DNA from: a bacterium
Lineage (GTDB): Bacteria > Patescibacteriota > Microgenomatia > UBA1406 > GWC2-37-13
Assembly: GCA_021833625.1 (NCBI GenBank)
Contig: JAKBEU010000001.1
Location: forward strand, 186,001-250,000
Length of the DNA stretch: 64,000 nt
Direction of reading: 5' to 3'
Positions 9,904 through 18,242 of this stretch are shown here, piece after piece (the first letter of the stretch is position 1; each line of letters begins with the position of its first letter). The notes below the pieces were generated by a model, which saw only the letters and a list, made by a program, of their open reading frames with translations, did not search any database and was not told the DNA's origin. The position numbers were made by a program, and so were the translations under genes.

Positions 9904-11696
9904 TTTTTTTTATTGAAGAGTTCCATGAATGCGGTTTTGGGAATCTCGACATGGCCGACAGCTTTCATCAATTTTTTTCCTTCTTTCTGTTTTTCAAGAA
10001 CCTTTCGTTTTCGTCCGAAATCTCCTCCACCAATAAGCTTTCCCTTATGCATCATGACATCCTTGCGGAAAGGAGAAATCCGTTCCGAGGAAATAATTTT
10101 TCCTTGAAACCTTGCCTGTATCTTTACTTCATACTGCTGGCGGGGAATAAGCTTATGCAATCTATGGGTCAGGAATTGGGCTTTTGACTGGGCACGTTCC
10201 GCAACGACAATTTCCGAGAATTCTTCAACCGGGTCGCCGTTAAGAAGAAGTTCCATTTTGTGTGCTTCGACTTTATCATGACGAATAAGTTCCCAATCAA
10301 GAGATGCATATCCACTCGTTACGCTCTTTAACCTATCAAAAAAGTCAGTAATAAGCTCTGAGAGGGGCATCTCATAGGTGAGCGCTATCTGATTCTTATT
10401 GTCCATCGTGATGAAGTGCGCGCGGTGTTCTTCGCACACTTTCATGACCGCACCGGTATAATCATTTGGCGTATAAATAAATACTTTTACAATTGGTTCA
10501 AGAAATTCCCCGTTTTTTTCAACGTATTCAACCTGCGGGGGAGTCAGGACAAGACTGAGTCCATATTCGCGTTCCAATCTTTCGCGTACGACGTCGGCAT
10601 GCAGTAGCCCCAAAAATCCGACACGAAACCCTGCGCCAAGTGCCGTACTATAAATACCGCTGAAGTCGAGAGCACTATCGGTCAGATACAATTTTTCCAA
10701 CGCTTTTTTCAAATTAAGATACTCGCTTGTCTCCGTCGGAAACATGCTCGCATACACCATCGGCTGTACTTTTTTATATCCGGCAAGGGGAGCGTCCATA
10801 TCTTTGGGCAACTGCATCGTATCACCGATTTGTATGGCATGAATGTCTTTTAAATTCGTTGCGACATATCCAATTTCTCCCGCTTTTATTTCGTCACACA
10901 CAGTAAGGTCGGGATGGAACATCCCAACCTCCGAGGCAATAAACGTGTTTCCTCCGTGAGCCATTTTAATTGACATGCCGGCAGAAAACGATCCGGAAAA
11001 AACGCGGACAAATGCAATTACTCCCTTATAGGTATCGTAATACGAATCAAAAATAAGTGCCTGTAATTTTTTTTCATTTTCCTGAAGTTTCGGGGGAGGA
11101 ATCTTTTCAATCACTGCCTGCAAAACCGCTTCGACTCCCTGACCCGTTTTTGCGGAAATGGAAAATATTTCGTCTTCGTTTACTCCGAGAAAATCGATAA
11201 GCTGTTTTTTTGTTTTGGGAACATCGGCGCCCGCCATGTCAATTTTATTGACGACAGGAATGATGACGAGATTTTTATCAAGTGCCTTATAGGCATTTGC
11301 AATGGTCTGCGCCTGCACTCCCTGCGTTGCGTCAACAAGCAAAATAACGCCCTCCACACAGGCAAGGGTTCTGTCCACTTCGTAGGAAAAATCCACGTGT
11401 CCCGGAGTATCAATAAGGTTCAAAATATACGTCGGCCCCGTGTTTGAACCTAAATTTGAAATTTGAAATTTAAAATTTGAAATCGTTTCGTTTTCTGCTG
11501 ACGTAGGAGAAACATAAGTCATCTTAACTGGCGCCAGCTTTATCGTAATCCCTCGTTCTCTTGAAACGGGATTCCGGTCCAGAAGTTGTTCTTCATGTTT
11601 TCCTGCCTTCACGACTCCCGTCAGCTCCAATAGACGGTCAGCAAGAGTACTCTTGCCGTGATCTACGTGAGCAATGATGGCAAAGTTACGAATCAT
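9900..11696 (-). CDS. lepA: Elongation factor 4 (LepA)
   Basis: Translational GTPase EF-4, 598 aa, which back-translocates or remodels stalled ribosomes. The P-loop region AHVDHGKST (9-17), RGITIKL (48-54), DTPGH (96-100) and the LepA C-terminal region are intact. Between switch I and DTPGH the protein carries extra residues, about 72-85 (ISNFKFQISNLGSN), encoded by a heptamer repeat array. Its start overlaps the pyk stop by 4 nt (ATGA), so lepA is probably translationally coupled to pyk. It converges with miaA. Confidence 0.95.
   Translation of the reverse strand: MIRNFAIIAHVDHGKSTLADRLLELTGVVKAGKHEEQLLDRNPVSRERGITIKLAPVKMTYVSPTSAENETISNFKFQISNLGSNTGPTYILNLIDTPGHVDFSYEVDRTLACVEGVILLVDATQGVQAQTIANAYKALDKNLVIIPVVNKIDMAGADVPKTKKQLIDFLGVNEDEIFSISAKTGQGVEAVLQAVIEKIPPPKLQENEKKLQALIFDSYYDTYKGVIAFVRVFSGSFSAGMSIKMAHGGNTFIASEVGMFHPDLTVCDEIKAGEIGYVATNLKDIHAIQIGDTMQLPKDMDAPLAGYKKVQPMVYASMFPTETSEYLNLKKALEKLYLTDSALDFSGIYSTALGAGFRVGFLGLLHADVVRERLEREYGLSLVLTPPQVEYVEKNGEFLEPIVKVFIYTPNDYTGAVMKVCEEHRAHFITMDNKNQIALTYEMPLSELITDFFDRLKSVTSGYASLDWELIRHDKVEAHKMELLLNGDPVEEFSEIVVAERAQSKAQFLTHRLHKLIPRQQYEVKIQARFQGKIISSERISPFRKDVMMHKGKLIGGGDFGRKRKVLEKQKEGKKLMKAVGHVEIPKTAFMELFNKKN
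11442..11483. repeat. Heptamer array read in frame inside lepA
   Basis: Six phased 7-bp units: GTTTGAA, CCTAAAT, TTGAAAT, TTGAAAT, TTAAAAT, TTGAAAT. TTGAAAT is also a unit of the intergenic array at 1704-1773 and, as TTTCAAA in another phase, of the S23 flank at 13715-13763. The 42 bp keep the lepA frame (14 codons). Confidence 0.8.
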
Positions 11697-13126
11697 ATCT
11701 GTATCAGTTTGAGTGTCGAAGTCCCCCCCTCAACAAGCCAGCAGTCGCCATGAAGGACAATAAACCATTCACCCGTTTTTGCTCCCTGTTCTTTTTTCAA
11801 AAATTCAACCGTTTTTGCAATTCCTTCTTTTGTCACTAATTCTTTTGCGGAGATGTCTTTTTTGACGATCGGTTCAACTCCATAATTGACGGTGAGCATC
11901 TGTGCGATTTTTGCGTTCGGGACAAATGCGAAAACGGGAAGGCTTGCACGGTAACGGGACAGCATTCGTGCCGTTTTTCCGGTTTGCGTAAAGACGACAA
12001 ATCCCGCAATTTTTTCACCTCTGCTTAAAAGCGTCTGATAAATATTGTATGCACCTTCACATAGCATACTTTCGTTGTTGGCGTCATTGAATTCAAATGT
12101 CCACCTGGTGTCTTCAATAAAACGAAGTTCGTTCGCTTCGACGATTTTTCTCATCATCGTTACGGTCTCGACAGGATATTTTCCTGATGCGGACTCTCCC
12201 GATAGCATCACTGCATCCGTCAGGTCGTACGTTGCATTCGCAACATCGGACACTTCGGCACGCGTTGGAAACGGATTGTCAATCATCGTTTGCAACATCT
12301 GTGTTGCAGTGATGACGGGAATCCCTCGCTCCATCGATTTCTTAATGATGACTTTCTGCCAATACGGAACTTCCTCAATGGGAAGTTCAATCCCGAGGTC
12401 TCCTCGTGCAACCATTATGCCGTCGCTTGCATCAATTATTTCGTCAAGATTATCTATTGCTGTTTTTGCTTCTATTTTCGAAATAATCTGGGCAACTATC
12501 TTATATTTCTTCATTTCTTCGCGCAACGTGTGAACATCCTTTGCGTTTCTCGCGTAGGAAAGAGCGATATAATCAAGTTCGCTTCTTTGTGCAAGTTTCA
12601 GTCCTTCAAAATCGCGGTCGACAAGAACGGGGAAGGGGAAGTTTGCGCCGGGGATACGAAGCGACTTTCTGTTTTTCAGAAGTCCCGCGCGATTACATTT
12701 CAATATCGCTTCTTTCCCGACTTCCATAACGGTGAAGGTAAATGCGCCGTCATCCGCAAGAAGGTGTTGTCCTACTTTCAGATATTCAAACAAGCTCGGA
12801 TGTGAGCAGGAAAATCCTTTTTTTGTTTTGTCGGTAAACACCGATTCGCCAAGGGTAACCATTTCTCCCACTTTGATATGAATTCCGTCTCCCGGCATAT
12901 TGATACGGATCTCAGGTCCCTGCAAATCAAGAAGGGTCCCGACGTGGACTCCCATTTTTTTTGCCACTTTATTCACTCTGTCAATGCGCTCCGCATGCCA
13001 CTCGACCGTGGAATGTTTGAAGTTAAATCGGAAGACATTCACTCCTGCTTCTATAAGCTTTTGAATCTGTTCTTCTGAGTCGGAAACCGGACCTATTGTT
13101 GCGACAATCTTTGTTAGTTTTTTCAT
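11693..13126 (-). CDS. pyk: Pyruvate kinase
   Basis: Pyruvate kinase, 477 aa, the last ATP-yielding step of glycolysis. The N-terminus MKKLTKIVATIGP is typical, the active-site region reads IISKIEAKTAIDNLDEI with MVARGDLGIELP after it, and the ATQML and SGESASGKYP motifs are intact. The C-terminal allosteric-type domain is present. The ATG at 13126 is chosen from the family; ATTATA at 13134-13139 (TATAAT on this strand) lies 7 nt upstream, so the mRNA is probably leaderless. It ends in TGA and overlaps lepA. Confidence 0.96.
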   Translation of the reverse strand: MKKLTKIVATIGPVSDSEEQIQKLIEAGVNVFRFNFKHSTVEWHAERIDRVNKVAKKMGVHVGTLLDLQGPEIRINMPGDGIHIKVGEMVTLGESVFTDKTKKGFSCSHPSLFEYLKVGQHLLADDGAFTFTVMEVGKEAILKCNRAGLLKNRKSLRIPGANFPFPVLVDRDFEGLKLAQRSELDYIALSYARNAKDVHTLREEMKKYKIVAQIISKIEAKTAIDNLDEIIDASDGIMVARGDLGIELPIEEVPYWQKVIIKKSMERGIPVITATQMLQTMIDNPFPTRAEVSDVANATYDLTDAVMLSGESASGKYPVETVTMMRKIVEANELRFIEDTRWTFEFNDANNESMLCEGAYNIYQTLLSRGEKIAGFVVFTQTGKTARMLSRYRASLPVFAFVPNAKIAQMLTVNYGVEPIVKKDISAKELVTKEGIAKTVEFLKKEQGAKTGEWFIVLHGDCWLVEGGTSTLKLIQI

Positions 13127-13177
13127 GGTGTTAATTATACAGGAAACCGGCCCCAATATGAGCCTCTTTGGCAGTCA

Positions 13178-13250
13178 ATTAATTTTTAATTTAAAGTTTT
13201 TAATTTTTATTCAAATCTCAATTTATAATTTAAAAATTGATTAAAAATTA
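13178..13250. repeat. AT-type heptamer array, 3' arm of S23 cassette 1
   Basis: About ten phased 7-bp units: ATTAATT, TTTAATT, TAAAGTT, TTTAATT, TTTATTC, AAATCTC, AATTTAT, AATTTAA, AAATTGA, TTAAAAA. It lies between the pyk promoter and the stop of the S23 gene and shares AAATTGA and TTAAAAA with the other arm. Confidence 0.7.
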
Positions 13251-13255
13251 AGAAG

Positions 13256-13609
13256 TCATTTTGTATTCGCAGCAATTGAAGAAAAAATGAGAGTCAATTC
13301 GTGCGCTTCTTTCCAAATAAGTCTACATTTTATCTTTATACTTTCCTCCTTAATTGTACTACCAAGCAGTCTCAGCCAATAGAGCGTTTCCTTTGCTTCT
13401 TTTTTACAAATATGAATTTTGTTCTTAAAGTCCTTTTTTGAAGCGGCTCCATTAGCCTCATAATAATTTGCTCCAATGCTTGTTCCACTTCTTACAAGCT
13501 GATCAATAATTGATTTGGTGACGACAGATATCTCAATTGTTTTTAAAAAACCAATTAGGCTTTCGCTAAACAAAGACACTCTTTCTTCAAGATTATATTG
13601 TTGATTCAT
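13256..13609 (-). CDS. S23/IVS four-helix-bundle protein 1
   Basis: Small protein of 117 aa in the 23S rRNA-intervening-sequence (S23, TIGR02436 / PF05635) four-helix-bundle family. Diagnostic: RSGTSIGANYYEANGAASKKDF, followed by KEAKETLYWLRLL. The family is known from insertions in rRNA genes, and related Avd proteins act in diversity-generating retroelements; its role here is unknown. The longer frame starts at TTG; the ATG at 13609 fits the family. It lies between pyk and prs and is flanked on both sides by AT-type heptamer arrays. Confidence 0.85.
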   Translation of the reverse strand: MNQQYNLEERVSLFSESLIGFLKTIEISVVTKSIIDQLVRSGTSIGANYYEANGAASKKDFKNKIHICKKEAKETLYWLRLLGSTIKEESIKIKCRLIWKEAHELTLIFSSIAANTK

Positions 13610-13714
13610 TGATATATTTTTATTCAATAAAATCACCAACTGTCAACTGTTTATAAACTACAAAAAAATCTTTTAGGCTGTTACAATGAAGGAAAAACAC
13701 TATTAGCAGTATAC

Positions 13715-13767
13715 GGATTAAGAATTAAAAATTGATTAAAAATTTCAAATTTCAAATTAAAAATTAC
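13715..13767. repeat. AT-type heptamer array, 5' arm of S23 cassette 1
   Basis: Seven phased units, GGATTAA, GAATTAA, AAATTGA, TTAAAAA, TTTCAAA, TTTCAAA and TTAAAAA, running straight into the prs stop codon (13764-13766). It is roughly the inverse of the array on the far side of the S23 gene. Confidence 0.75.
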
Positions 13768-14834
13768 TTCGCGTTATTCGGCAGCACCAGATCATGAATG
13801 GGTTTCCCCGTATGTACCGCAAGAATGGACCGTGCAAGAAGAGGAGCGACGCTTACTTCAACTACTTTGTCACTTGCCAGTATTTCCGGACGCAGTTTTA
13901 TCGTATTTGTCACAAATATTTTTCGTACCCCGGCGTTGAGTAATCTGTCAAGGCATGCTATTCCTTTTTTTTCCAAAAATAATCCGTGAGTGCATGCAAA
14001 AGATACGGAGTTCGCTCCTTTTTGATAGGCAAGCACTGCCGCGTTCTCCGCCGATTCGCCGCTTGCCAAGACATCGTCAATAATAAGGACATCACTCCCT
14101 TCAACACTTCCCAACAGATCATATGTCTCAACGGTTCCTCCCGGCATGCGCTCTTTAAACCCGACGGCAACTCCGCATGCCTCTAAAAATTGTTTGTATT
14201 TTTTTGCCCGTTTTGCTCCTCCGAAATCAGGAGACAACGTCACCAAATTCCCCATGGGAAGTTCTTTTTGTATCCGGGGAACAAGAACGCTGCTTGCATA
14301 CAAATTATCAAACGGGTAGGAAACAAATCCCGTCTCCTGGTCTGCATGCACATCAACCGTTTGCAACCGGTGCGCTCCTGCATTAAAAATCTGGTCGATG
14401 ACTACTTTCGAACTTATCGACTCGCGGGGAGCATCCTTGTTTTGCTGATCGGTCTGTCTGTCCTGACGCGAATACCCGAGCCACGGAGCAATTGCCGTTA
14501 TTTCATTTGCTGATGCCCGCGCAACAGCATCGATCATAAAACATAGCTCCATATGATAGGTGTTTGTACGGGGAGGGGAAGTCGGCTGAATAATAAACAC
14601 GTCGCGTTTCCGGACCGATACGGGAATTTGTGCAATCACTTCTTCACCGGGAAATTCCATTATCGATTGATAGGAAGGAATCCCTAAGAGTGCGGCGGTT
14701 TCCTCGGCAAGACCGGGATTGGAACGGCCCGTCAGAATGCGAAGTCTGTCTGAGTTATGCACGACTCTGATCCCCTTGTTAAGTGGGCTTTTCTCTGAAT
14801 GCACTCGTCCCCCGGTACCTTCAGCTTGTGACAT
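13764..14834 (-). CDS. prs: Ribose-phosphate pyrophosphokinase
   Basis: PRPP synthetase, 356 aa, which makes PRPP from ribose-5-phosphate and ATP for nucleotide synthesis. The flexible-loop and ATP region APWLGYSRQDRQ and the histidine-containing DVHADQETGF are clear; the PRPP-binding loop reads LIIDDVLASGES, a variant of the usual DDxxxTGGT. A hydrophilic N-terminal extension of about 25 aa precedes the first domain. The ATG at 14834 is chosen because AGTATA at 14842-14847 (TATACT on this strand) lies 7 nt upstream. Its stop abuts a heptamer array. Confidence 0.93.
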   Translation of the reverse strand: MSQAEGTGGRVHSEKSPLNKGIRVVHNSDRLRILTGRSNPGLAEETAALLGIPSYQSIMEFPGEEVIAQIPVSVRKRDVFIIQPTSPPRTNTYHMELCFMIDAVARASANEITAIAPWLGYSRQDRQTDQQNKDAPRESISSKVVIDQIFNAGAHRLQTVDVHADQETGFVSYPFDNLYASSVLVPRIQKELPMGNLVTLSPDFGGAKRAKKYKQFLEACGVAVGFKERMPGGTVETYDLLGSVEGSDVLIIDDVLASGESAENAAVLAYQKGANSVSFACTHGLFLEKKGIACLDRLLNAGVRKIFVTNTIKLRPEILASDKVVEVSVAPLLARSILAVHTGKPIHDLVLPNNAK

Positions 14835-14896
14835 ATACCGAAGTATAGTATCAGTTAATTTTCCCCACGTCAAATACGTTTTTTTTGAAACTTTCC

Positions 14897-14926
14897 TTGA
14901 CAGCACTATGCGTGGAGCCTTATAAT
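14897..14926 (+). promoter_or_regulatory. Promoter of the secreted-protein gene
   Basis: TTGACA (14897-14902), an 18-bp spacer and TATAAT (14921-14926), a near-consensus sigma-70 promoter. It predicts a leader of about 36 nt before the ATG at 14969. Confidence 0.8.
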
Positions 14927-14968
14927 GAATGCTAATTCAGAAAAAATTAAGAATCTGAAAATATATTT

Positions 14969-16483
14969 ATGTATACATTTCAACGAAAGGTATTTTCGGT
15001 AATAGTTTTATCTTTTTTCCTTTTTCTTCAGATACTGCCGTTTCTTCCGCCGACTGTCCGTACGCTTCCTTTAACAAAAAAACTAAGTCACTATTCTTTG
15101 TTTCATCCACAAGAGCTTGACGCTGCAGGACTTTCCTCAGCTTCAGCGACCCTTTCCAATCCACGACTTTCGTATGCTGCCGGAGTAAGTGCCACGATTA
15201 ACGCGGGCTTAACGGTCATCACCATTTCCGCCGCGGGAAATGCCGATAACGACACAAATCATTTGTTCCCGAACGACTATGTCGGCATAGGGAACAATCC
15301 CAATCTCCAGGTTGCCTCAGTTGCAAACGCAACAACATTCGTCCTAAAAACTGCATTAACGAACGGGATTACCAACGTGAATAAAGTGTATAGTACTCAG
15401 TCGGGCACTTTGTCCGTTAATTTCTATACTGCAAGTGCTATTCCCGTTGGGGGAAGCATCGAGATTGATATCCCATCAGCTGTCGGGACTGCCTCTACAA
15501 ACGATGGCACCCCGGACTATGCAGCGGTTGGCAGCAACGGGTTTGATCTTAATCTTATCGGAGCCGCGGACGTTACGTGTCCTGTCGGATTCACTGCCGC
15601 CACTCCGACAGTCGGAACAGGTGCAACCCCGCACAAAATATACTGTAATTTGAATGGTGCCTCTGCCTTAGCGGCCGGCGCAAATCTTACGACAACCATC
15701 GGTACTGCCACAAAAGGACTTGTGAATCCCGCCCCAAATCTGACGCATACGCAGGGAGTTGCCGACACATACCTCCTTCAAGCGTATACAAAAAGCGGAG
15801 CGGCAGGAGCCGGAACGGCGCTTGACAGCGTACCGATTAAGATAGCTCCCGTTGAAGGAGTTTTAGTCAGCGCATCCATTGACGAAACCCTTAACTTTAC
15901 GGTTGCCGCGGTCACCTCAGCCAATCTTCCGACAACCTGCGGTTTTACGCCTCTTGGAACTCTCGTCACAACAACCCCAATGAGCGTTCCTTTCGGATCA
16001 AGCATTGTTGCCAATACGTTTTATAACGGTGCCCAACAGCTGACCGTCACGACAAATGCACCGGGCGGCTACTCGGTAAAGATAGAAGCAAACGACCAGA
16101 TGGGAAAAGACGGTAAAGTATGTGCGGGTGCGACAGCGGATGAAACCGTCAACTGCATCAAAGACACGACCTGCAACGCCGGCGCTTGTACGTTTACGAC
16201 ATCAGCAGACTGGACAACCAATACCCTGAACGGACTTGGATACACCCTGAGCAACAATTCAGGAACCGATGCGTCGTTCACCTATAACGAATCGTCACGC
16301 ACCTTTTCAGCTAAACAATTGCCCGATCAGGAATCCGCTGAAGCAAAACAAAATATCATGTATGCAAGCACAGTACGCAATGCAAGTTCGGCATGTGTCG
16401 TCTATCGACTCAGTGTATCCCAGACACAACCAGCAGGATACTATTACAATAAAGTGAAGTACACGGCAAGCGCGATGTTCTAA
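14969..16483 (+). CDS. Secreted surface protein, unknown
   Basis: Exported protein of 504 aa. An N-terminal signal segment (residues about 5-30, SVIVLSFFLFLQILPFLPP) is followed by a long Thr/Ala/Ser/Gly-rich, probably all-beta region with four clustered cysteines near residues 387-411 (KVCAG, VNCIK, TCNAGACTF). No family is recognised. Size, low charge and composition resemble S-layer or pilin-like surface proteins of CPR bacteria. It has its own near-consensus promoter and no visible Shine-Dalgarno. Function is unknown. Confidence 0.75.
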   Translation: MYTFQRKVFSVIVLSFFLFLQILPFLPPTVRTLPLTKKLSHYSLFHPQELDAAGLSSASATLSNPRLSYAAGVSATINAGLTVITISAAGNADNDTNHLFPNDYVGIGNNPNLQVASVANATTFVLKTALTNGITNVNKVYSTQSGTLSVNFYTASAIPVGGSIEIDIPSAVGTASTNDGTPDYAAVGSNGFDLNLIGAADVTCPVGFTAATPTVGTGATPHKIYCNLNGASALAAGANLTTTIGTATKGLVNPAPNLTHTQGVADTYLLQAYTKSGAAGAGTALDSVPIKIAPVEGVLVSASIDETLNFTVAAVTSANLPTTCGFTPLGTLVTTTPMSVPFGSSIVANTFYNGAQQLTVTTNAPGGYSVKIEANDQMGKDGKVCAGATADETVNCIKDTTCNAGACTFTTSADWTTNTLNGLGYTLSNNSGTDASFTYNESSRTFSAKQLPDQESAEAKQNIMYASTVRNASSACVVYRLSVSQTQPAGYYYNKVKYTASAMF

Positions 16484-16521
16484 GATCTCTTTTATCTCTT
16501 CATGAAGGCCTATATTTGAAG

Positions 16522-16542
16522 AATGTGGTTTATAATCCCTTG
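16522..16542 (+). promoter_or_regulatory. Promoter-like 21-mer shared with the toxin gene
   Basis: A 21-bp segment ending GTTTATAATCCCTTG recurs with one mismatch at 29046-29066 upstream of the HigB-like gene. It holds a TATAAT (16531-16536) and is the probable promoter of S23 gene 2, giving a leader of about 60 nt that includes the 5' heptamer array. Confidence 0.6.
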
Positions 16543-16559
16543 TATCAACTCTCTGACTC

Positions 16560-16594
16560 CTTTAAACTCTAAATACTAAATCCTAAACTCTAAA
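16560..16594. repeat. NNCTAAA heptamer array, 5' arm of S23 cassette 2
   Basis: Five phased units, CTTTAAA, CTCTAAA, TACTAAA, TCCTAAA and CTCTAAA, ending 3 nt before the S23 ATG. They are the reverse complement of the TTTAGNN units after the gene. Confidence 0.85.
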
Positions 16595-16597
16595 CAA

Positions 16598-16978
16598 ATG
16601 GAGCAAAATTCTAAATTTCAAAAAAACAAATATGATCTTGAAGAACACGTTACAAAGTCTAGTGAAAATTTAATAACTTTCTGCAAAGTTCTCCCTCCAA
16701 TAACTGGAGCAAAACCGCTTATCGATCAAATTATAAGGAGTGGTACTAGTATTGGGGCAAATTTTATGGAAGCAAATGCATGTGAAAGCAGGAAAGATTT
16801 CATAAATAAAGTTTCCATTGCCCGAAAAGAAAGTAGGGAAACACTGTATTGGCTCCGTTTATTATCCGTTCAATTCCCGGAAAAGAAAACGGCCTTGAGG
16901 ATTTTATGGAAAGAAGTTCATGAACTGTCTCTCATCCTCGGCGGCATATTAAAATCCACAAAAAGCAAGATGCTTTAG
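16598..16978 (+). CDS. S23/IVS four-helix-bundle protein 2
   Basis: S23-family four-helix-bundle protein, 126 aa. IRSGTSIGANFMEANACESRK and KESRETLYWLRLL match the gene at 13256-13609 closely, so the two are near paralogues. Its TAG stop is part of the first TTTAGTG unit of a long 3' array, and the 5' array ends 3 nt before its ATG. Gene and arrays therefore form one compact unit of about 550 bp filling the space between a secreted-protein gene and wzt. Function is unknown; the family suggests RNA- or nucleoprotein-linked roles. Confidence 0.87.
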   Translation: MEQNSKFQKNKYDLEEHVTKSSENLITFCKVLPPITGAKPLIDQIIRSGTSIGANFMEANACESRKDFINKVSIARKESRETLYWLRLLSVQFPEKKTALRILWKEVHELSLILGGILKSTKSKML

Positions 16979-17107
16979 TGTTTAGCATTTAGGGTTTAGG
17001 ATTTAGAGTTTAGTGTTTAGGATTTGGTATTTTGATATTCTTTAGTTTTTAGGATTTAGCACTTTGAGTTTGTTTAGTATTTAGAGTTTAAGATTTAGGA
17101 TTTTATC
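16974..17107. repeat. TTTAGNN heptamer array, 3' arm of S23 cassette 2
   Basis: Eighteen 7-bp units of consensus TTTAGNN (TTTAGTG, TTTAGCA, TTTAGGG, TTTAGGA, TTTAGAG and so on) with two 4-bp interruptions (17037-17040, 17069-17072). It begins with the S23 stop codon and ends exactly at the wzt stop codon. The first five bases are constant and the last two vary. There are no unique spacers, so it is not a CRISPR array. Confidence 0.92.
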
Positions 17108-17875
17108 TTAGCCTTCCATCATTTTTTCGTACATATCGGCAGCTTCTTTTATGTCGCCGAAGTAGAGTTGCTTTCCATTTTGAAGTACAAGTCCTTTCGT
17201 ACAATATTTCCGTACCATGTCGGGACTATGACTCACCATAACCATGGTACTTCCACGCGTTTTAAATTCCGCCATGCGGTTTAAACATTTTTTCTGAAAC
17301 TTTTGATCGCCAACAGCCAATATCTCATCAACAAGAAGAATGTCAGGAGTCTCGGCAACTGCAACGGCAAATGCAAGACGCATATACATGCCGGACGAAT
17401 AAAATTTGATTGGCTGATCCATAAATTCTTCAAGCTCTGAAAACGTTACGATTGACGGATACAGTTTTTCCATCTCTTTGCGTTTTATTCCCAAAATCGA
17501 TCCGTTGAGATAGACGTTTTCCCGACCCGTCAACTCCGGGTGAAATCCTGCACCAAGCTCGATAAGAGGAGCGATCCGTCCTTCAACTGTAATACGTCCG
17601 TCTGAAGGCTTTGTGACCCCTGCAATGACCTTCAGAAGGGTAGATTTGCCGCTTCCATTCTTACCTAATATCCCCAAGGACTCTCCTTTTTCCAGTTCAA
17701 AATCAAGATGAGATAATGCGTCAAATTGGACTCTCGTTTCTTTCCGTCCAATGAGGGCAGGCAAGAATTCTTTAAACGTCTTTTGTTTCTGTAAGCTATA
17801 TCGTTTGCTTATATTCTCAGCTCTAATAGCTACTAGTCGATGGTCATTGGTAGTTGGTAGTTGGTTAGGCGTCAT
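17108..17875 (-). CDS. wzt: Polysaccharide ABC exporter ATPase (Wzt/TagH-like)
   Basis: ATPase of an ABC-2 glycan exporter, 255 aa. Walker A GILGKNGSGKSTLLK, signature YSSGMYMRLAFA, Walker B DILLVDEILAVGD and the switch His (VSHSPD) are intact. It lacks the C-terminal carbohydrate-binding domain of O-antigen Wzt, so it resembles TagH or short Wzt. Residues 3-17 (PNQLPTTNDHRLVA) are encoded by a heptamer array, so the native N-terminus seems replaced; no other start is visible. It pairs with the permease at 18305-19105 but is separated from it by an S23 gene. Confidence 0.92.
   Translation of the reverse strand: MTPNQLPTTNDHRLVAIRAENISKRYSLQKQKTFKEFLPALIGRKETRVQFDALSHLDFELEKGESLGILGKNGSGKSTLLKVIAGVTKPSDGRITVEGRIAPLIELGAGFHPELTGRENVYLNGSILGIKRKEMEKLYPSIVTFSELEEFMDQPIKFYSSGMYMRLAFAVAVAETPDILLVDEILAVGDQKFQKKCLNRMAEFKTRGSTMVMVSHSPDMVRKYCTKGLVLQNGKQLYFGDIKEAADMYEKMMEG
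17830..17864. repeat. TAGTTGG heptamer array, 3' arm of S23 cassette 3
   Basis: Five phased units, CTACTAG, TCGATGG, TCATTGG, TAGTTGG, TAGTTGG, abutting the S23 stop codon. On the minus strand they read CCAACTA-type and encode the first residues of Wzt. Confidence 0.85.
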
Positions 17876-18233
17876 AGTTTTTCTTTATTGATAAAACCAA
17901 AGAACTTATTTGTTTATTTAATACGACATATCTTTCTTCTAAAGACAAATACTCCTCTTCATTTACATACCCTAAATCTTTTGCCAATAATAAATGGTTT
18001 ATTGTTTCAGTCAACGAACCTTTTGCTATGTACAAAAACTGCGTAAACTCTTTTTTACTTCCTCTTGAGAATCCCTCTGCTATATTTGCCCCAACCGACG
18101 AAGATGACCTTCGCAGCTGGCTCACAATCCCATACATTTCTTCCTTCGGAAACATGCCTGATGTCTTATATATTTGGACAGTAAGCTCATGAGCTAACTG
18201 CCAAACTCTCAAATCCCTAAACTCTCTAATCAT
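17865..18233 (-). CDS. S23/IVS four-helix-bundle protein 3
   Basis: Four-helix-bundle protein of the S23 family, 122 aa. FRDLRVWQLAHELTVQIY is the family N-terminus, then RRSSSSVGANIAEGFSRGSKKE. It is more distant from the other two S23 proteins here and belongs to the common stand-alone branch. It sits between wzm and wzt, which normally adjoin, and overlaps the wzt start by 11 nt. Arrays of inverted CCAACTA/TAGTTGG heptamers bound it, so it looks inserted into the exporter operon. Function is unknown. Confidence 0.88.
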   Translation of the reverse strand: MIREFRDLRVWQLAHELTVQIYKTSGMFPKEEMYGIVSQLRRSSSSVGANIAEGFSRGSKKEFTQFLYIAKGSLTETINHLLLAKDLGYVNEEEYLSLEERYVVLNKQISSLVLSIKKNYDA

Positions 18234-18242
18234 TGTTTTCTT

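Noticed and set aside
14929-14958. Nine-codon leader peptide before the secreted-protein gene
   Set aside because: Its ATG lies 2 nt after the -10 box, upstream of the expected transcription start, so it would not be in the mRNA.
16974-17107. TTTAGNN array as a CRISPR array
   Set aside because: Units are 7 bp with no unique spacers of 25-40 bp and no cas genes are present.
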